From: Schlegelella_A sp038318385 | Lineage (GTDB): Bacteria > Pseudomonadota > Gammaproteobacteria > Burkholderiales > Burkholderiaceae_C | NCBI GenBank assembly: GCA_038318385.1 | Contig: JBBQCD010000019.1 | Coordinates: 1-64,000, forward strand | Length of the DNA stretch: 64,000 nt | Direction of reading: 5' to 3' | Program-made: the position numbers and the translations under genes | Notes under the pieces: generated by a model | The model's input: only the letters and a program-made list of their open reading frames with translations | Told to the model about the DNA's origin: nothing | The model's database searches: none | In this document: piece after piece, positions 35,953 to 44,811 of the stretch | Position numbering within the stretch: the stretch's first letter is position 1 | How the letters are laid out: every line of letters starts with the position of its first letter

Positions 35953-36999
35953 TCACAGGCCGGCGAGGTAGCGCTTCGGATCGACGGCGCTGCCGGCTCT
36001 CACGACCTCGAAATGCAGGTGCGGGCCGGTCGAGCGCCCGCTCGAACCGACGCGGGCGATGATCTCGCCGGGGGCGACGATCTGGCGGGCGCGCACCAGC
36101 AGTTCCGAGGCATGCGCATAGCGCGTCGTCAGTCCGTTGCCGTGGTCGATCTCGACCACGCGCCCGAAGTCGGAGCGGAATCCGGCGAAGGCGACGCTCC
36201 CGCCGGCCGCGGCGACGATCGGCGTGCCGGTCCGGGCGGCGAAGTCGAGGCCGGCGTGGAACGCGTGGGAATGGACGAGCGGGTCGATGCGGTTGCCGAA
36301 CGACGAGGTCAGTTCTGCGCCGGGGATCGGCAGGCGCGTCGGGATGCGCATCCGCTCGGCCGCGTCGCGTGCCGTGGCGGCTGCGACGCGGTCGATCAGC
36401 TGCTCGATGCCGGTGAGTTGCGCATCGAGCAGGCCTGCGGCGGACAATTCGTGGGGGGCCGCAGTGGCCGTTGCGGCGCCGGACGAGGTTGCGGCGGCGG
36501 CTGCACCTGCCGACGCGAGCAGGGGTCCGCCGCTCGCACCCGCGGGCTCGACGACGGGTGCGACGACGTTGCCCGTCGCGGATCCGGACGGCGCCTCCTT
36601 GCGCAAGATGCCGATGCGCCGGCCGAGGTGCGCGGCCTCGCTCTCGAGCCGAAAGAGTCGCGCCGAAATCGCTGCCAGTTGCTCCAGCGTGAACGGCGTC
36701 GCCGCCGCCGGCGCACGCTCCGGCGCGGCGCCCAGGACGGCAGTCTCGGCAGTCCCAGCCGTCCCCGCGCCCCCCGCGGTCCCGGCAGTCGTCTCAGTCC
36801 CCGTGGCGACCCCCACCCACCGCGGTGCGCCGGTGGTATTCATCGCCACGGCAGGCGCTCCGAACCAGTAGCCGATCGCGCCGCCGCTGGCCAACATGGC
36901 CAGCGCTGCTGCGGCGAGGGCGCCGAGCAACGACGGCATCGGCAGTGTCCGAAGCGGCGAGCGGCTGCTGGCGCCGGTGGCGATGATGACGAACGCCAT
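35953..36999 (-). CDS. M23-family (LytM) metallopeptidase
   Basis: A 348-residue peptidoglycan endopeptidase. ATG 36999 has AGGGAGGAAACC immediately upstream, deciding the start. A transmembrane or signal helix is near residues 25-50, then an Ala/Gly/Thr-rich region and a coiled-coil-like linker. The C-terminal M23 domain has the zinc ligands HAGLD (about 263) and HLHFE (about 325), so it should be active against peptide crosslinks. It starts the unit with the coiled-coil protein and the bactofilin, matching the bacA-LmdC style cell-shape modules. Confidence 0.92.
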   Translation of the reverse strand: MAFVIIATGASSRSPLRTLPMPSLLGALAAAALAMLASGGAIGYWFGAPAVAMNTTGAPRWVGVATGTETTAGTAGGAGTAGTAETAVLGAAPERAPAAATPFTLEQLAAISARLFRLESEAAHLGRRIGILRKEAPSGSATGNVVAPVVEPAGASGGPLLASAGAAAAATSSGAATATAAPHELSAAGLLDAQLTGIEQLIDRVAAATARDAAERMRIPTRLPIPGAELTSSFGNRIDPLVHSHAFHAGLDFAARTGTPIVAAAGGSVAFAGFRSDFGRVVEIDHGNGLTTRYAHASELLVRARQIVAPGEIIARVGSSGRSTGPHLHFEVVRAGSAVDPKRYLAGL

Positions 37000-37321
37000 G
37001 GTTTCCTCCCTGGACTGGCGAAACCATCCTAGGCGCAGCGCACCTCCATTCGCCGTTTCGGCGCTGCAACCGAGTGTTCGCGTGCGCCGTGCCGGTCGCA
37101 GTTCACGTCCACCGTCCGCGACTTGTGCCAAGGCGTAGCCGAACGCAACCGTATGCCTCGACGTTTGCCGACATCGTTCCTGCGCGACCGTTGCTTCCAG
37201 GGGAAGCGGTGATCGCGAAGCGCCGTCCGGCAGCGTGCCGAACCTAGAATCCCGGCGCTGCTCGGCGAGGTGCTACCGCGGCAGCGAGCCCCCTGTCATT
37301 TCCCCCACGGAGAACAAGTCG
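37000..37321. other. Intergenic region, no gene; weak -10 and hairpin
   Basis: 322 bp between the divergent M23 and small exported protein genes. It contains the inverted repeat GCTTCC (37193-37198) and GGAAGC (37202-37207), and TAGAAT at 37245-37250, a weak -10 for the small gene downstream; no -35 is clear. No gene seen. Confidence 0.5.
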
Positions 37322-37573
37322 ATGAAAAAGCTGATCACTGCAATGGCCCTGGTTGTGGCTGCCGGAACCTCGTTCGCCCAGGCGACGACGGCTGTCAAGG
37401 AAGCCGGCAAGGCAACCGCCGAGACCGCCAAGCAGGCGACCGAGAACGTCAAGAGCGCCGCGACCGGCGAGCCCAAGAGCACGGTGCACAAGGCCAAGGC
37501 CAAGGTCCACAAGGCCAAGGCCAAGTCGCACGGCAAGTCAGCCAAGGCCGCCGCCAAGGAAGCGACGAAGTAA
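37322..37573 (+). CDS. Small exported Ala/Lys-rich protein
   Basis: An 83-residue protein with a Sec signal (MKKLITAMALVVAAGTSFAQA) and a very basic, low-complexity mature part: about 20 alanines and more than 20 lysines, with repeats KAKAKVHKAKAKSHGKSAK. Histone-like composition but exported. A Shine-Dalgarno GGAG is about 15 bases upstream of the ATG. Small Ala/Lys-rich proteins of this kind are common in Burkholderiales and their function is unknown; binding of DNA, lipids or other polyanions in the periplasm is conceivable. Confidence 0.75.
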   Translation: MKKLITAMALVVAAGTSFAQATTAVKEAGKATAETAKQATENVKSAATGEPKSTVHKAKAKVHKAKAKSHGKSAKAAAKEATK

Positions 37574-37608
37574 TCGTCGGCCGGCGCCGTCCTCGGGCGG
37601 CGCTGACT

Positions 37609-38751
37609 TCAGGCGGCGATCGCGGCCAGCGGTGTCCGCCGGGCGGGCGCGCAGACGATCCGGTCGCGACCTTCGCGCTTGGCGCGGTACATCGCCTTGT
37701 CGGCCTGCTCGATGGCCGCCTCGATCGATTCACCGGCGGCCGATTCCACCAGGCCTGCCGAGAACGTGACTCCCAGCGACGCCCCGTCGTCGCCCGACAG
37801 CGCCGTGTCGCCGACGTGCGCGCGCATGCGCCCCAGCACGTCGAGAGCCGGCTCCAGCGCGGTCGCCGGCAGCAACAGCAGGAATTCCTCGCCTCCCCAG
37901 CGTGCCAGGATGTCGCTGCGTCGCACCGCCGCCAGCGCCTGCGTGGCGAACGCCTTCAGGACGAGGTCGCCGGCCGCGTGACCGCGGGTGTCGTTCACCG
38001 CCTTGAAGTGATCGATGTCGATCAACGCGAGGCACAGTGGCTCTCCGCTGCGATCGCGGCGCGCGCCCTCGTGCTTCAGGACTTCGAGCATCTGGCGCCG
38101 GTTGATCAGCCGGGTCAGCTCGTCGTGGCCGGCGATGTCGCGGATGCGCTCGAGCGCGTCGGCCAGTTCGAGCGTGCGCACCTTCAGCTGCTTGCGCAGG
38201 CGGCTGAGCAGGCTGGCGAGGTAGGACACCGTCAGCAGCATCGCGCTGCCGATCACGAAGTGCGTCACTTCCTCCATTGGCGGGTACCGTGCCGCATCGG
38301 TGGAAGCCTTCCAGCCGATCGTCAGGCCGAGCAGGGCGACGGCGAAGGCGGTCATCGTCCGCAGTTGTCGAGGGCTCGCCGAGAAGCCGCCAAACACCAG
38401 CACCACCACCAGGATCGTGAGCGTGACCGCGCGCATCGGCCCGAGCGCGGCGTAGGCGCCGACGATGCAGGCGATCGCGTACATCGACTGGCCGGTGTTG
38501 ATGACGCCGGCCGGAAGGCCGAGCCTGGGGCTGGCACGGATCGCCGCATAGGCAAGCGCCGCGCCGCCGATCGACATGGCGCTGAGCCACACCGCGTCGT
38601 GCACCGTGGCGACGCCGGCCCAGGCTTCGAACCAAAGCATCGCCAGGCTGACGACGTACAGCCCCAGGCCGAGCAACCAATAGCGCAGCAACCGGCCGAC
38701 GCCGGCGTTGTGGCCGCGCGTGCGACGGATAAGAGTTCGGCGCAGTGCCAT
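37609..38751 (-). CDS. Membrane-bound diguanylate cyclase (GGDEF)
   Basis: A 380-residue protein from ATG 38751. About six hydrophobic helices fill residues 15-200. A GGDEF domain follows with active-site GGEEF (RWGGEEFLLLL), DIDHFKAVNDTRGHAAGD and the inhibitory I-site RRSD, five residues before GGEEF. So it should make c-di-GMP from two GTP and be feedback inhibited. It senses an unknown signal through its membrane part. Divergent from the MscS gene; convergent with the small exported protein. Confidence 0.92.
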   Translation of the reverse strand: MALRRTLIRRTRGHNAGVGRLLRYWLLGLGLYVVSLAMLWFEAWAGVATVHDAVWLSAMSIGGAALAYAAIRASPRLGLPAGVINTGQSMYAIACIVGAYAALGPMRAVTLTILVVVLVFGGFSASPRQLRTMTAFAVALLGLTIGWKASTDAARYPPMEEVTHFVIGSAMLLTVSYLASLLSRLRKQLKVRTLELADALERIRDIAGHDELTRLINRRQMLEVLKHEGARRDRSGEPLCLALIDIDHFKAVNDTRGHAAGDLVLKAFATQALAAVRRSDILARWGGEEFLLLLPATALEPALDVLGRMRAHVGDTALSGDDGASLGVTFSAGLVESAAGESIEAAIEQADKAMYRAKREGRDRIVCAPARRTPLAAIAA

Positions 38752-39003
38752 GGAGACCCAGGGACGGCTTGAGCGCAAGCGGGTTGCGATTGCGGGTGGT
38801 GGTGCGCTTGGTGCGGGTGCGGGTGCCAGGGCCGTTTCCCCTCGTGACGATGGGAGGCACACCGGTTTTCGGCACGCCGGCGCAAATCTTGATGCCACCG
38901 CGGTCCTTGAAGCCCCTGCGCTCGCTTCTGCAAGTCGGCACGGCGGTCGGGCGGTCGCGGGCACGGGTTGGAGCCGATGCCGGCGCGCCGGGGCCCGCCT
39001 AGC

Positions 39004-39825
39004 ATGCTTCGCATGGGCAATTTCCCCGAAGCACTCGACCGTGCCGCCAGCACGATCGTCGATCGCCTCCTTGCCCACCTGCCGCAGTTGCTCGAGGCCG
39101 TGGCGCTGTTGCTGTTCGGCTGGTTGCTGGCACGCCTGCTGCGACTCGTGACTCGCCGGGGCGCCGCCATGCTCGATGCCCTGATCGTGCGCACCACCGG
39201 TCACGGGAGATGGCGCATCGGCAGCGCCGCCAGGCTGCTCGGCACCGTCGTCTACTGGGTGGTGGTGCTGTTCTTCGTCACCGCCGCCACGCAGACGCTG
39301 GGCCTGCAGACCTTCACCGATTGGCTGGCGCGCCTGCTCGACCAGCTGCCGACGCTGGCGGCCGGGCTGCTGATCATGGTCGCCGGCTACATGCTGTCGG
39401 GATTCGTCGCCGAGCTGGTGCAGGCCACCGCGACGCGACTGGCCCCGGCGCAGCGCACCGCACTGGCGCGGGTGGCGCAGGGCGCGACCCTGGTGGTCGC
39501 GCTCCTCGTCGGCGCCGACCAGATCGGCCTGAAGGTCACCTGGCTCGCCATCCTCGCCGCCGTGCTGCTGGCCTCGGTGATGGGCGGCGTGATGATCGCC
39601 GTCAGCCTGGGCGCGCGCGGCTACGTCGCCAACCTGATCGGCGCGCACTACATCGGCCAGGCGCTGCGCGTCGGCCAACGGGTGCGCGTCGCCGGCCACG
39701 AGGGCCGCATCGTCGACGTCACCGCGACGTCGCTGGTGCTCGAGACCGCCGACGGCCGCGTGCTGCTGCCGGGACGCATGTATCACGACGAGGCCATCGT
39801 GGTGGTGGTCACGCAGCGCGAGTGA
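39004..39825 (+). CDS. Small MscS-like mechanosensitive channel
   Basis: A 273-residue membrane protein (ATG 39004; ATG 39013 also possible). About five hydrophobic helices; the region QLPTLAAGLLIMVAGYMLSGF resembles the TM_helix repeat (PF05552), followed by a pore-like helix (VMGGVMIAVSLGARGYVANLIG) and a beta domain (GQRVRVAGHEGRIVDVTATSLVLET). It is likely a compact MscS-type channel. Its gene is 8 bp from the MgtE-N/CBS gene, making a three-gene unit with MgtE. A coupling of osmotic and magnesium homeostasis is suggested by that order. Confidence 0.82.
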   Translation: MLRMGNFPEALDRAASTIVDRLLAHLPQLLEAVALLLFGWLLARLLRLVTRRGAAMLDALIVRTTGHGRWRIGSAARLLGTVVYWVVVLFFVTAATQTLGLQTFTDWLARLLDQLPTLAAGLLIMVAGYMLSGFVAELVQATATRLAPAQRTALARVAQGATLVVALLVGADQIGLKVTWLAILAAVLLASVMGGVMIAVSLGARGYVANLIGAHYIGQALRVGQRVRVAGHEGRIVDVTATSLVLETADGRVLLPGRMYHDEAIVVVVTQRE

Positions 39826-39833
39826 GCCGGGCG

Positions 39834-40697
39834 ATGGCCGACGTCGACCGCGACAGCGCGCTCAGCCTGGCCTTCATGCGCACGCATCCGGCCGCGGCCG
39901 CGCGCGTCCTCGAAGGCCTGCCGGCCGCTGCGGCCGGCGCGCTGTTCGAACGCGTTCCGGCGCGCGTCTGCGCCGACGTGCTCGGCGCGATGTTGCCGCG
40001 ACAGGCCGCCGGCTGCATCGCGGGTCTCGGCGATGCCCGCATCCTCGAACTGCTCCCACCCCTCGGCACGCAGGGCACCGTCGCCCTGCTGCGTCATTTC
40101 CCCGAAGCGCGCCGTCGAACCCTGATCGCCGGCCTGCCGACCGGAGCGGCGCTGGCCTCGGCGCTGCTGCTCGGCTACACCGAAGACACGCTCGGCGCCT
40201 GGGCGGACCCCGACGTCGTGACGCTGCCCGCCGAGACGACCGCAGCGGCGGCTCTGGAACGACTGCGCCAGGTGTCTTCGCTGCATGCCCAGGTCTTCGT
40301 CGTGACCGCCGCCCGCCAGCTCGGTGGCGTCGTCGCCTGGCATACGCTCGCTCGGGCGCCCGCCGCGGCCACGCTGGGCACGCTGCTGCAGCGTCCACTG
40401 GCGGTGCTGCCGGCGCATTCGCCGCTGGCCGGCGCCGTCGCGCATCCCGGCTGGGAACTGGCGAGCGCGCTGCCGGTGGTGGAGCCCGGCGAGCGCCTCG
40501 TCGGCGTGATGACGCGCGACGCCCTGGCGCGCGCCCTGCGGGAAAGCTCGCCATCGGCACCCCTCGGCTCGACACCGACCGCGCTGCCGGCGCAGCTCGC
40601 CGCGGGCTACTGGCTGGCGTTGTCGGGACTCGTCGAATCGGCGCTGGCGCTGCTGCCGCGCGTTCCCCCGGTGCTGAAGGACAACGATGCTGGCTGA
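39834..40697 (+). CDS. Soluble MgtE N-domain/CBS protein
   Basis: A 287-residue protein with no membrane helix. Residues about 10-120 resemble the superhelical N domain of MgtE (PF03448; alpha-repeats such as LLPPLGTQGTVALLRHFPEARR). Residues about 120-260 form a CBS pair (VVTLPAETTAAAALERLRQV and GERLVGVMTRD). In other MgtE proteins these domains sense Mg2+ and gate the channel; here they are a separate protein encoded just before the full transporter, overlapping it by 11 bp. It may join MgtE as a regulatory subunit or buffer. No channel domain. Confidence 0.8.
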   Translation: MADVDRDSALSLAFMRTHPAAAARVLEGLPAAAAGALFERVPARVCADVLGAMLPRQAAGCIAGLGDARILELLPPLGTQGTVALLRHFPEARRRTLIAGLPTGAALASALLLGYTEDTLGAWADPDVVTLPAETTAAAALERLRQVSSLHAQVFVVTAARQLGGVVAWHTLARAPAAATLGTLLQRPLAVLPAHSPLAGAVAHPGWELASALPVVEPGERLVGVMTRDALARALRESSPSAPLGSTPTALPAQLAAGYWLALSGLVESALALLPRVPPVLKDNDAG

Positions 40698-42012
40698 GCC
40701 ATTGACTGCGGCCGAGGCGGCGCTGACGCACCGTTACCTGCTCGACTTCCCGTTCGAGGCGGCGCGTCTGTTCGAGGCCATGCCGGCCGCCGATGCCGCC
40801 GCGGCGATCGCCCGGCAGCCGCAGCACGCGGCGCTCCGTGCCTGGGAGGCGCTGGCGCCGGACGTCGCCCGCGACGTGCTCGAGCACCTGCCGGAGCCGA
40901 CCGCGTGCCATCTGCTCGCCGAGGCCGAGCCGGTGGTCAGCGTCGCCGTGCTGACGCAATTCGATCCGACGGCGCGCGAAGCCTGGCTGCTGCGACTCGA
41001 TGCCGACGTGGCGACCGAGCTGCGCGGCCTGCTCGACTACACCGGCGACGTCGCCGGCCGGATGATGGATCCGCGCGTCAGCCCGCTGCGCACCGGCATG
41101 ACGGTGGCCGATGCGGTCGAGCGGCTGCGCCAGATCCGGCGCCGCGGCATCCGCGAACTCTTCGTCGTCGACGACGCCGGCCGGCTGACCGGCCGGGTCG
41201 AGGTGCAGGATCTGGCGCTTTCGGCGCGCGATCTGCCGCTCGCCGCCATCACCCGCAGCGTGGTCGCCGTCGTCGGCGACCTGGATCCGCGCGAGGACGT
41301 GGTCGAGGCATTGCAGAAGCATCCGATCACCGCGCTGCCGGTCGTCAACATCAATGGCCGCTTCATTGGCGTCATCCGCCAGGCCGAGCTGGTGGCCGCG
41401 GTCGAAGAGGAATCGAGCATCGACATCCAGACGATGGTCGGCGCCAGCCCCGACGAGCGGGCGCTGTCGTCGCCCGGCTTCGCGGTCAGGAAGCGCCTGC
41501 CGTGGTTGCAGATCAACCTGCTGACGGCTTTCCTGGCGGCATCCGTGGTCGGCCTGTTCGAGGGCGTCATCTCGCAATTCACCGCGCTGGCCGTGCTCCT
41601 GCCGGTGGTCGCGGGGCAGTCCGGCAACGCCGGCGCGCAGGCGCTTGCGGTGACGATGCGCGGTCTCATGCTGCGCGAGATCAGCCTGCGGCAGTGGCCG
41701 CGGGTGCTGGCCAAGGAGGCGCTGACCGGCCTGGTGAATGGCCTGGCGGTGGCGGCCACGACCGGAGTCGGCGTCTACATGTGGAGCCGCTCGGGTGCGC
41801 TCGCCGCCGTCATCATGTCGGCGATGGTGATCTCGATGCTGGCCGCCGGCCTCGCCGGGGCCTTGGTGCCGATGCTGCTGCGGCGCTTCGGCCAGGATCC
41901 CGCCACCGCGTCGTCGATCATCCTGACGACGGTGACCGACGTCGTCGGCTTCTTCTCGTTCCTCGGCATCGCCACCCTGTTCGCGCCGCTGCTGGCCAAG
42001 GGCGTGACCTGA
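40687..42012 (+). CDS. mgtE: Magnesium transporter MgtE
   Basis: A 441-residue MgtE channel: a short N domain, a CBS pair (DAVERLRQIRRRGIRELFVVD; VVEALQKHPITALPVVN) and a five-helix C-terminal membrane domain with GQSGNAGAQALAVTMRGL and the TDVVGFFSFLG pore region. The N domain is shorter than in Thermus MgtE, about 120 residues. It transports Mg2+ (and Co2+) into the cell, gated by Mg2+ bound to the cytosolic part. ATG 40687 overlaps the previous gene's stop by 11 bp, so the two are translated together. Confidence 0.95.
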   Translation: MLAEPLTAAEAALTHRYLLDFPFEAARLFEAMPAADAAAAIARQPQHAALRAWEALAPDVARDVLEHLPEPTACHLLAEAEPVVSVAVLTQFDPTAREAWLLRLDADVATELRGLLDYTGDVAGRMMDPRVSPLRTGMTVADAVERLRQIRRRGIRELFVVDDAGRLTGRVEVQDLALSARDLPLAAITRSVVAVVGDLDPREDVVEALQKHPITALPVVNINGRFIGVIRQAELVAAVEEESSIDIQTMVGASPDERALSSPGFAVRKRLPWLQINLLTAFLAASVVGLFEGVISQFTALAVLLPVVAGQSGNAGAQALAVTMRGLMLREISLRQWPRVLAKEALTGLVNGLAVAATTGVGVYMWSRSGALAAVIMSAMVISMLAAGLAGALVPMLLRRFGQDPATASSIILTTVTDVVGFFSFLGIATLFAPLLAKGVT

Positions 42013-42055
42013 TGCGCCGGGGCGCGGACGCCGCTGCAGGCCCGGGACGCGCGGG

Positions 42056-42850
42056 CTATAGCGCCTGCGACGCTTCAATCGCCAGCCAGAGTCCGCAAGC
42101 CATCAGGGCGACGCCGGTCGTGCGGCCGAGCCCATGGCCGAGCGGCAGGGACTTTTCCAGCAGCACGTAGACCGACAGGCCCCCGATCCAGAACAGGTTC
42201 ATCACGCCGCCGAAGAACAGCAGCAGCATCAGGAACCAGCAGCAGCCGAGGCAATACGCGCCGTGACTCAGGCCCATTCGCAGCGCCCCGACGGCGCCAT
42301 CGCGCCAGTGGCCGACGATGAAACCCAGCGGCGTGCGGCACTGCGCCAGACACATCCTCTTCAACGGCGCGAGCTGCCACGCGCCGGCGGCCAGCAGCAG
42401 GCCCGCGCCCAGCCATGAATTCGTCGTCGACAACATCGGCGACAGCAACCGGGCGGACTCGAGGCTCCACTGCAGGACAGTCGCCAAGGCGCTGAAACCT
42501 CCCCAGGCGAGCAGGTACCCGACGGCAAAGAGCGCCGTCGGGCCTGCCGCGGCGTGCGCAGGCTGCGACTTGCGGCGGATCCGGGCGAACAGCAACAGCA
42601 TCGGCCCGGCGCTGGGCAGCATCATCGCCACCATCATCACCCACCACATGGCGAAGATCCGGGCCGCGTAGGCCGGCGTCCAGACGGCGGCTTGCATCAG
42701 CCAGCCGTCCATGCCGGCCATGCGCGTCATCTCCACGGCGCTCATGTCCATGCCGGCACCGGCAATGACCCCGCTCCAGGCGATGACGATGACCGTCGTG
42801 AGTGCCGCCAACAGCACCATGCGTTCGTGCCGCGGCACGGAGCGAGTCAT
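42056..42850 (-). CDS. DUF2182 integral membrane protein
   Basis: A 264-residue membrane protein with about seven hydrophobic segments, DUF2182 (predicted metal-binding). Typical motifs are WWVMMVAMMLPSAGPM, KRMCLAQCRTPLGF and GAYCLGCCWFLM, with methionine- and cysteine-rich stretches that could bind copper or another soft metal. Adjacent, in the same direction, to a DUF1326 protein with a Cys-rich N terminus; the two families often occur together. Function unknown. Confidence 0.88.
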   Translation of the reverse strand: MTRSVPRHERMVLLAALTTVIVIAWSGVIAGAGMDMSAVEMTRMAGMDGWLMQAAVWTPAYAARIFAMWWVMMVAMMLPSAGPMLLLFARIRRKSQPAHAAAGPTALFAVGYLLAWGGFSALATVLQWSLESARLLSPMLSTTNSWLGAGLLLAAGAWQLAPLKRMCLAQCRTPLGFIVGHWRDGAVGALRMGLSHGAYCLGCCWFLMLLLFFGGVMNLFWIGGLSVYVLLEKSLPLGHGLGRTTGVALMACGLWLAIEASQAL

Positions 42851-42878
42851 CGTTGCCGTCTTCGCCGTGGCGCCGGCG

Positions 42879-43544
42879 TCAGGGTCGGGCGTACCGCTGC
42901 TTGTATTCGCGGAAGCTGTGCACCAGCCCGGTCGGATTCCAGGCGACGTTGGCCATCGAGCTGTGGCGCCGGTTCAGGTCGAACTTGATCGCCGCGGTGC
43001 CCTTGGCGAATCCGGCCACGTTCTCGGCTTCATGGAACACCCAGCCGTCCGGCAGCACCGTGATCATCTGGTGCTCGGCATCGGTGACGGGATTGCGGAT
43101 CGGCTCGCTGTGGGCTCGCACCGCGGCCGGCACCTCGATGCGGGCGCGCCGCTTGTCGAGGTCCCATTCGAAGGTGATCGGCGCGAACAGCGGGTCCTTG
43201 ATGGTCTCGATGATGATCGAGAAGATCTGGAACATGGTGCCGACCTTCTGGTCCGCGCCGGAGAGGATGTAGAACAAGGCATCCTTCTGCGCGTCGTCGG
43301 CGCGCTCGTCGATGATCGGATGCATGACGCCTTGCCCATGGTGGATGGCGCGGGGAAAGTAGAAGGTCGCGATGACGGCCAGGCCGTCGAGCCGGACCTT
43401 GTCGCAATGGCCCTTGTCGATCTTGAAGCCGACCAGCCCCGTGCAGTGACCCTGCGTCGGATCGGCCATCGCCTCGCAGGGGCAGCCGAGGTCGCAGCTG
43501 CAGTACTCGACGTACTGGCCTTCGATCATCCAGTCGCGTGCCAT
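42879..43544 (-). CDS. DUF1326 protein
   Basis: A 221-residue soluble protein of DUF1326. ATG 43544 has AAGGAGA upstream, so the start is sure, although the open frame extends far upstream. The N terminus MIEGQYVEYCSCDLGCPCE has four cysteines that suggest metal or redox chemistry, followed by a conserved core (GLVGFKIDKGHCD and GTMFQIFSIIIETI). Partner of the DUF2182 protein, 28 bp downstream. Function unknown; the pair may handle a metal or thiol compound. Confidence 0.9.
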   Translation of the reverse strand: MARDWMIEGQYVEYCSCDLGCPCEAMADPTQGHCTGLVGFKIDKGHCDKVRLDGLAVIATFYFPRAIHHGQGVMHPIIDERADDAQKDALFYILSGADQKVGTMFQIFSIIIETIKDPLFAPITFEWDLDKRRARIEVPAAVRAHSEPIRNPVTDAEHQMITVLPDGWVFHEAENVAGFAKGTAAIKFDLNRRHSSMANVAWNPTGLVHSFREYKQRYARP

Positions 43545-43838
43545 TTCAGTCTCCTTCGCTATGAAGTGCGCCACGCGGGCGCGAACCGAACCGGACGACC
43601 ATTGGATCAGCATGGAACGGGTCGCGCAACCGGCAGCGGGCAGGGCCAGAGGTTGTTCGCTCGGCGCAGGAATGTCCTTGCAACGTGGCCTTGGGGCGCC
43701 GAGACTGCAGGGATGCCTTGAAGGTTCGCGCCGAGCCGCTGCCCGCGGGCGCCGTGCCACCGGCAAACGCTCGAGTGCGCGCCCGCCGGCTCGAGACAGT
43801 CGACAGTCCGAAAACCCGTTTCTCCGAGGAGCCGAACC

Positions 43839-44246
43839 ATGAAGATCGAACTTTTCTATCTCCTCTTGACGTCGATACTCACCGGGCTGCTCTGGATCCC
43901 CGTCGTCATCGGCTATGTGACTTCCCGCGGGCCCCTGACCCCGCAGACCTATCGGGTGGCATCGACGACGCCGCTGCCCGACTGGGTCAATCGTGCCAAT
44001 CGGGCGCACCTGAACGCCGTCGAGAACCTGGCGCCCTTCGCGGCGGTGGTGCTGGTCGCCCACGCCAGCGGCGTGTCCACCAGCGTCACGGCGCTCTGTG
44101 CGGCGATCTTCTTCTACGCCCGCCTGGCGCACGCGGTGATCCATGTCACCGGTTTTGGCCGGTTCATGGCGCGGACCCTGGCGTTCACCGTGGCCTGGAT
44201 CGCCTTTCTCACCTTCGCGGTGGTGGTGTTGATGCGCGCGACCTGA
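43839..44246 (+). CDS. MAPEG-family membrane protein
   Basis: A 135-residue protein with four hydrophobic helices and the MAPEG signature (NRANRAHLNAVENLAPFAA; YARLAHAVIHVTG). MAPEG includes microsomal glutathione transferases and leukotriene synthase relatives. ATG 43839 follows ggagccgaacc. The bacterial members' roles are mostly unknown. Located after a 294-bp gap from the DUF1326 gene, divergent. Confidence 0.88.
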   Translation: MKIELFYLLLTSILTGLLWIPVVIGYVTSRGPLTPQTYRVASTTPLPDWVNRANRAHLNAVENLAPFAAVVLVAHASGVSTSVTALCAAIFFYARLAHAVIHVTGFGRFMARTLAFTVAWIAFLTFAVVVLMRAT

Positions 44247-44256
44247 GCCGCCAGGG

Positions 44257-44721
44257 GTGACGGCCGGCGCTCCGGGACGGGTGCGGCCGAGCCCACGCAG
44301 GAGCCATGGCTCCTTCGGGCGATGCGAGGGCGACCGGCGCCGGCGAGACTGGCGGCCTCCACCATCTCGCCAGCAAAGGACTCTCCAGTTCAAGCGTCCT
44401 GCCTGCGCCGCCGGACTCGCGGCCGCAGCCCTCGTCACCTCTGCCCCCGCCCTGGCCGATCCTTTCGTCCTGCTGCAGGACTCCTTCGACACCGAGAACG
44501 GCGGCGTCGGGGCCGCCGAGTACAGCGGCTTCGACCATTTCAGCGCCGCCAACATCGATCTGCTCGCCCCGGGCTACTTCTTCAACCTGTGCCAGGCGGC
44601 CGGCGGCTCCACCCCCTGCCTCGACATGGAAGGCAGCGGCAACGGATCGCTGACGACCAAGCTCGCCTACGACCTCGCTCCCGGCAAGCGCGGAGGTGCG
44701 GGCCATCCCGGCGCACATTGA
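44257..44721 (+). pseudogene. Truncated secreted-protein remnant (PEP-CTERM type)
   Basis: The only homologous part is about 44385-44700: a signal-like AAGLAAAALVTSAPALADPF and FVLLQDSFDTENGG...GFDHFSAANIDLLAPGYFFNL..GSLTTKLAYDLAPGK in spaced form, the N-terminal pattern of PEP-CTERM surface proteins. No good start codon precedes the signal (only GTG codons about 115 bp upstream), and the frame stops about 100 residues in, without the rest of the domain or a PEP-CTERM anchor. It appears to be a decayed or truncated gene. Confidence 0.6.
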
Positions 44722-44811
44722 ATGGACCGCCCAGCCGTGCTACGGTTCGGCAAAGGGTAGTGCGTCGACCGCGGGATCTCCCCGGGCCGCCTCTGCTGGC
44801 CACGGAGACAC

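Noticed and set aside
37609..39786. 725-codon version of the diguanylate cyclase
   Set aside because: The part beyond 38751 is antisense to the MscS gene and the protein starts at a typical membrane helix.
44250..44390. Riboswitch-like region before the secreted-protein remnant
   Set aside because: Stems are suggestive, but no conserved core of a known class can be matched.
42879..44555. Long version of the DUF1326 protein
   Set aside because: The Shine-Dalgarno before ATG 43544 and the family start there; the extension is antisense to MAPEG.
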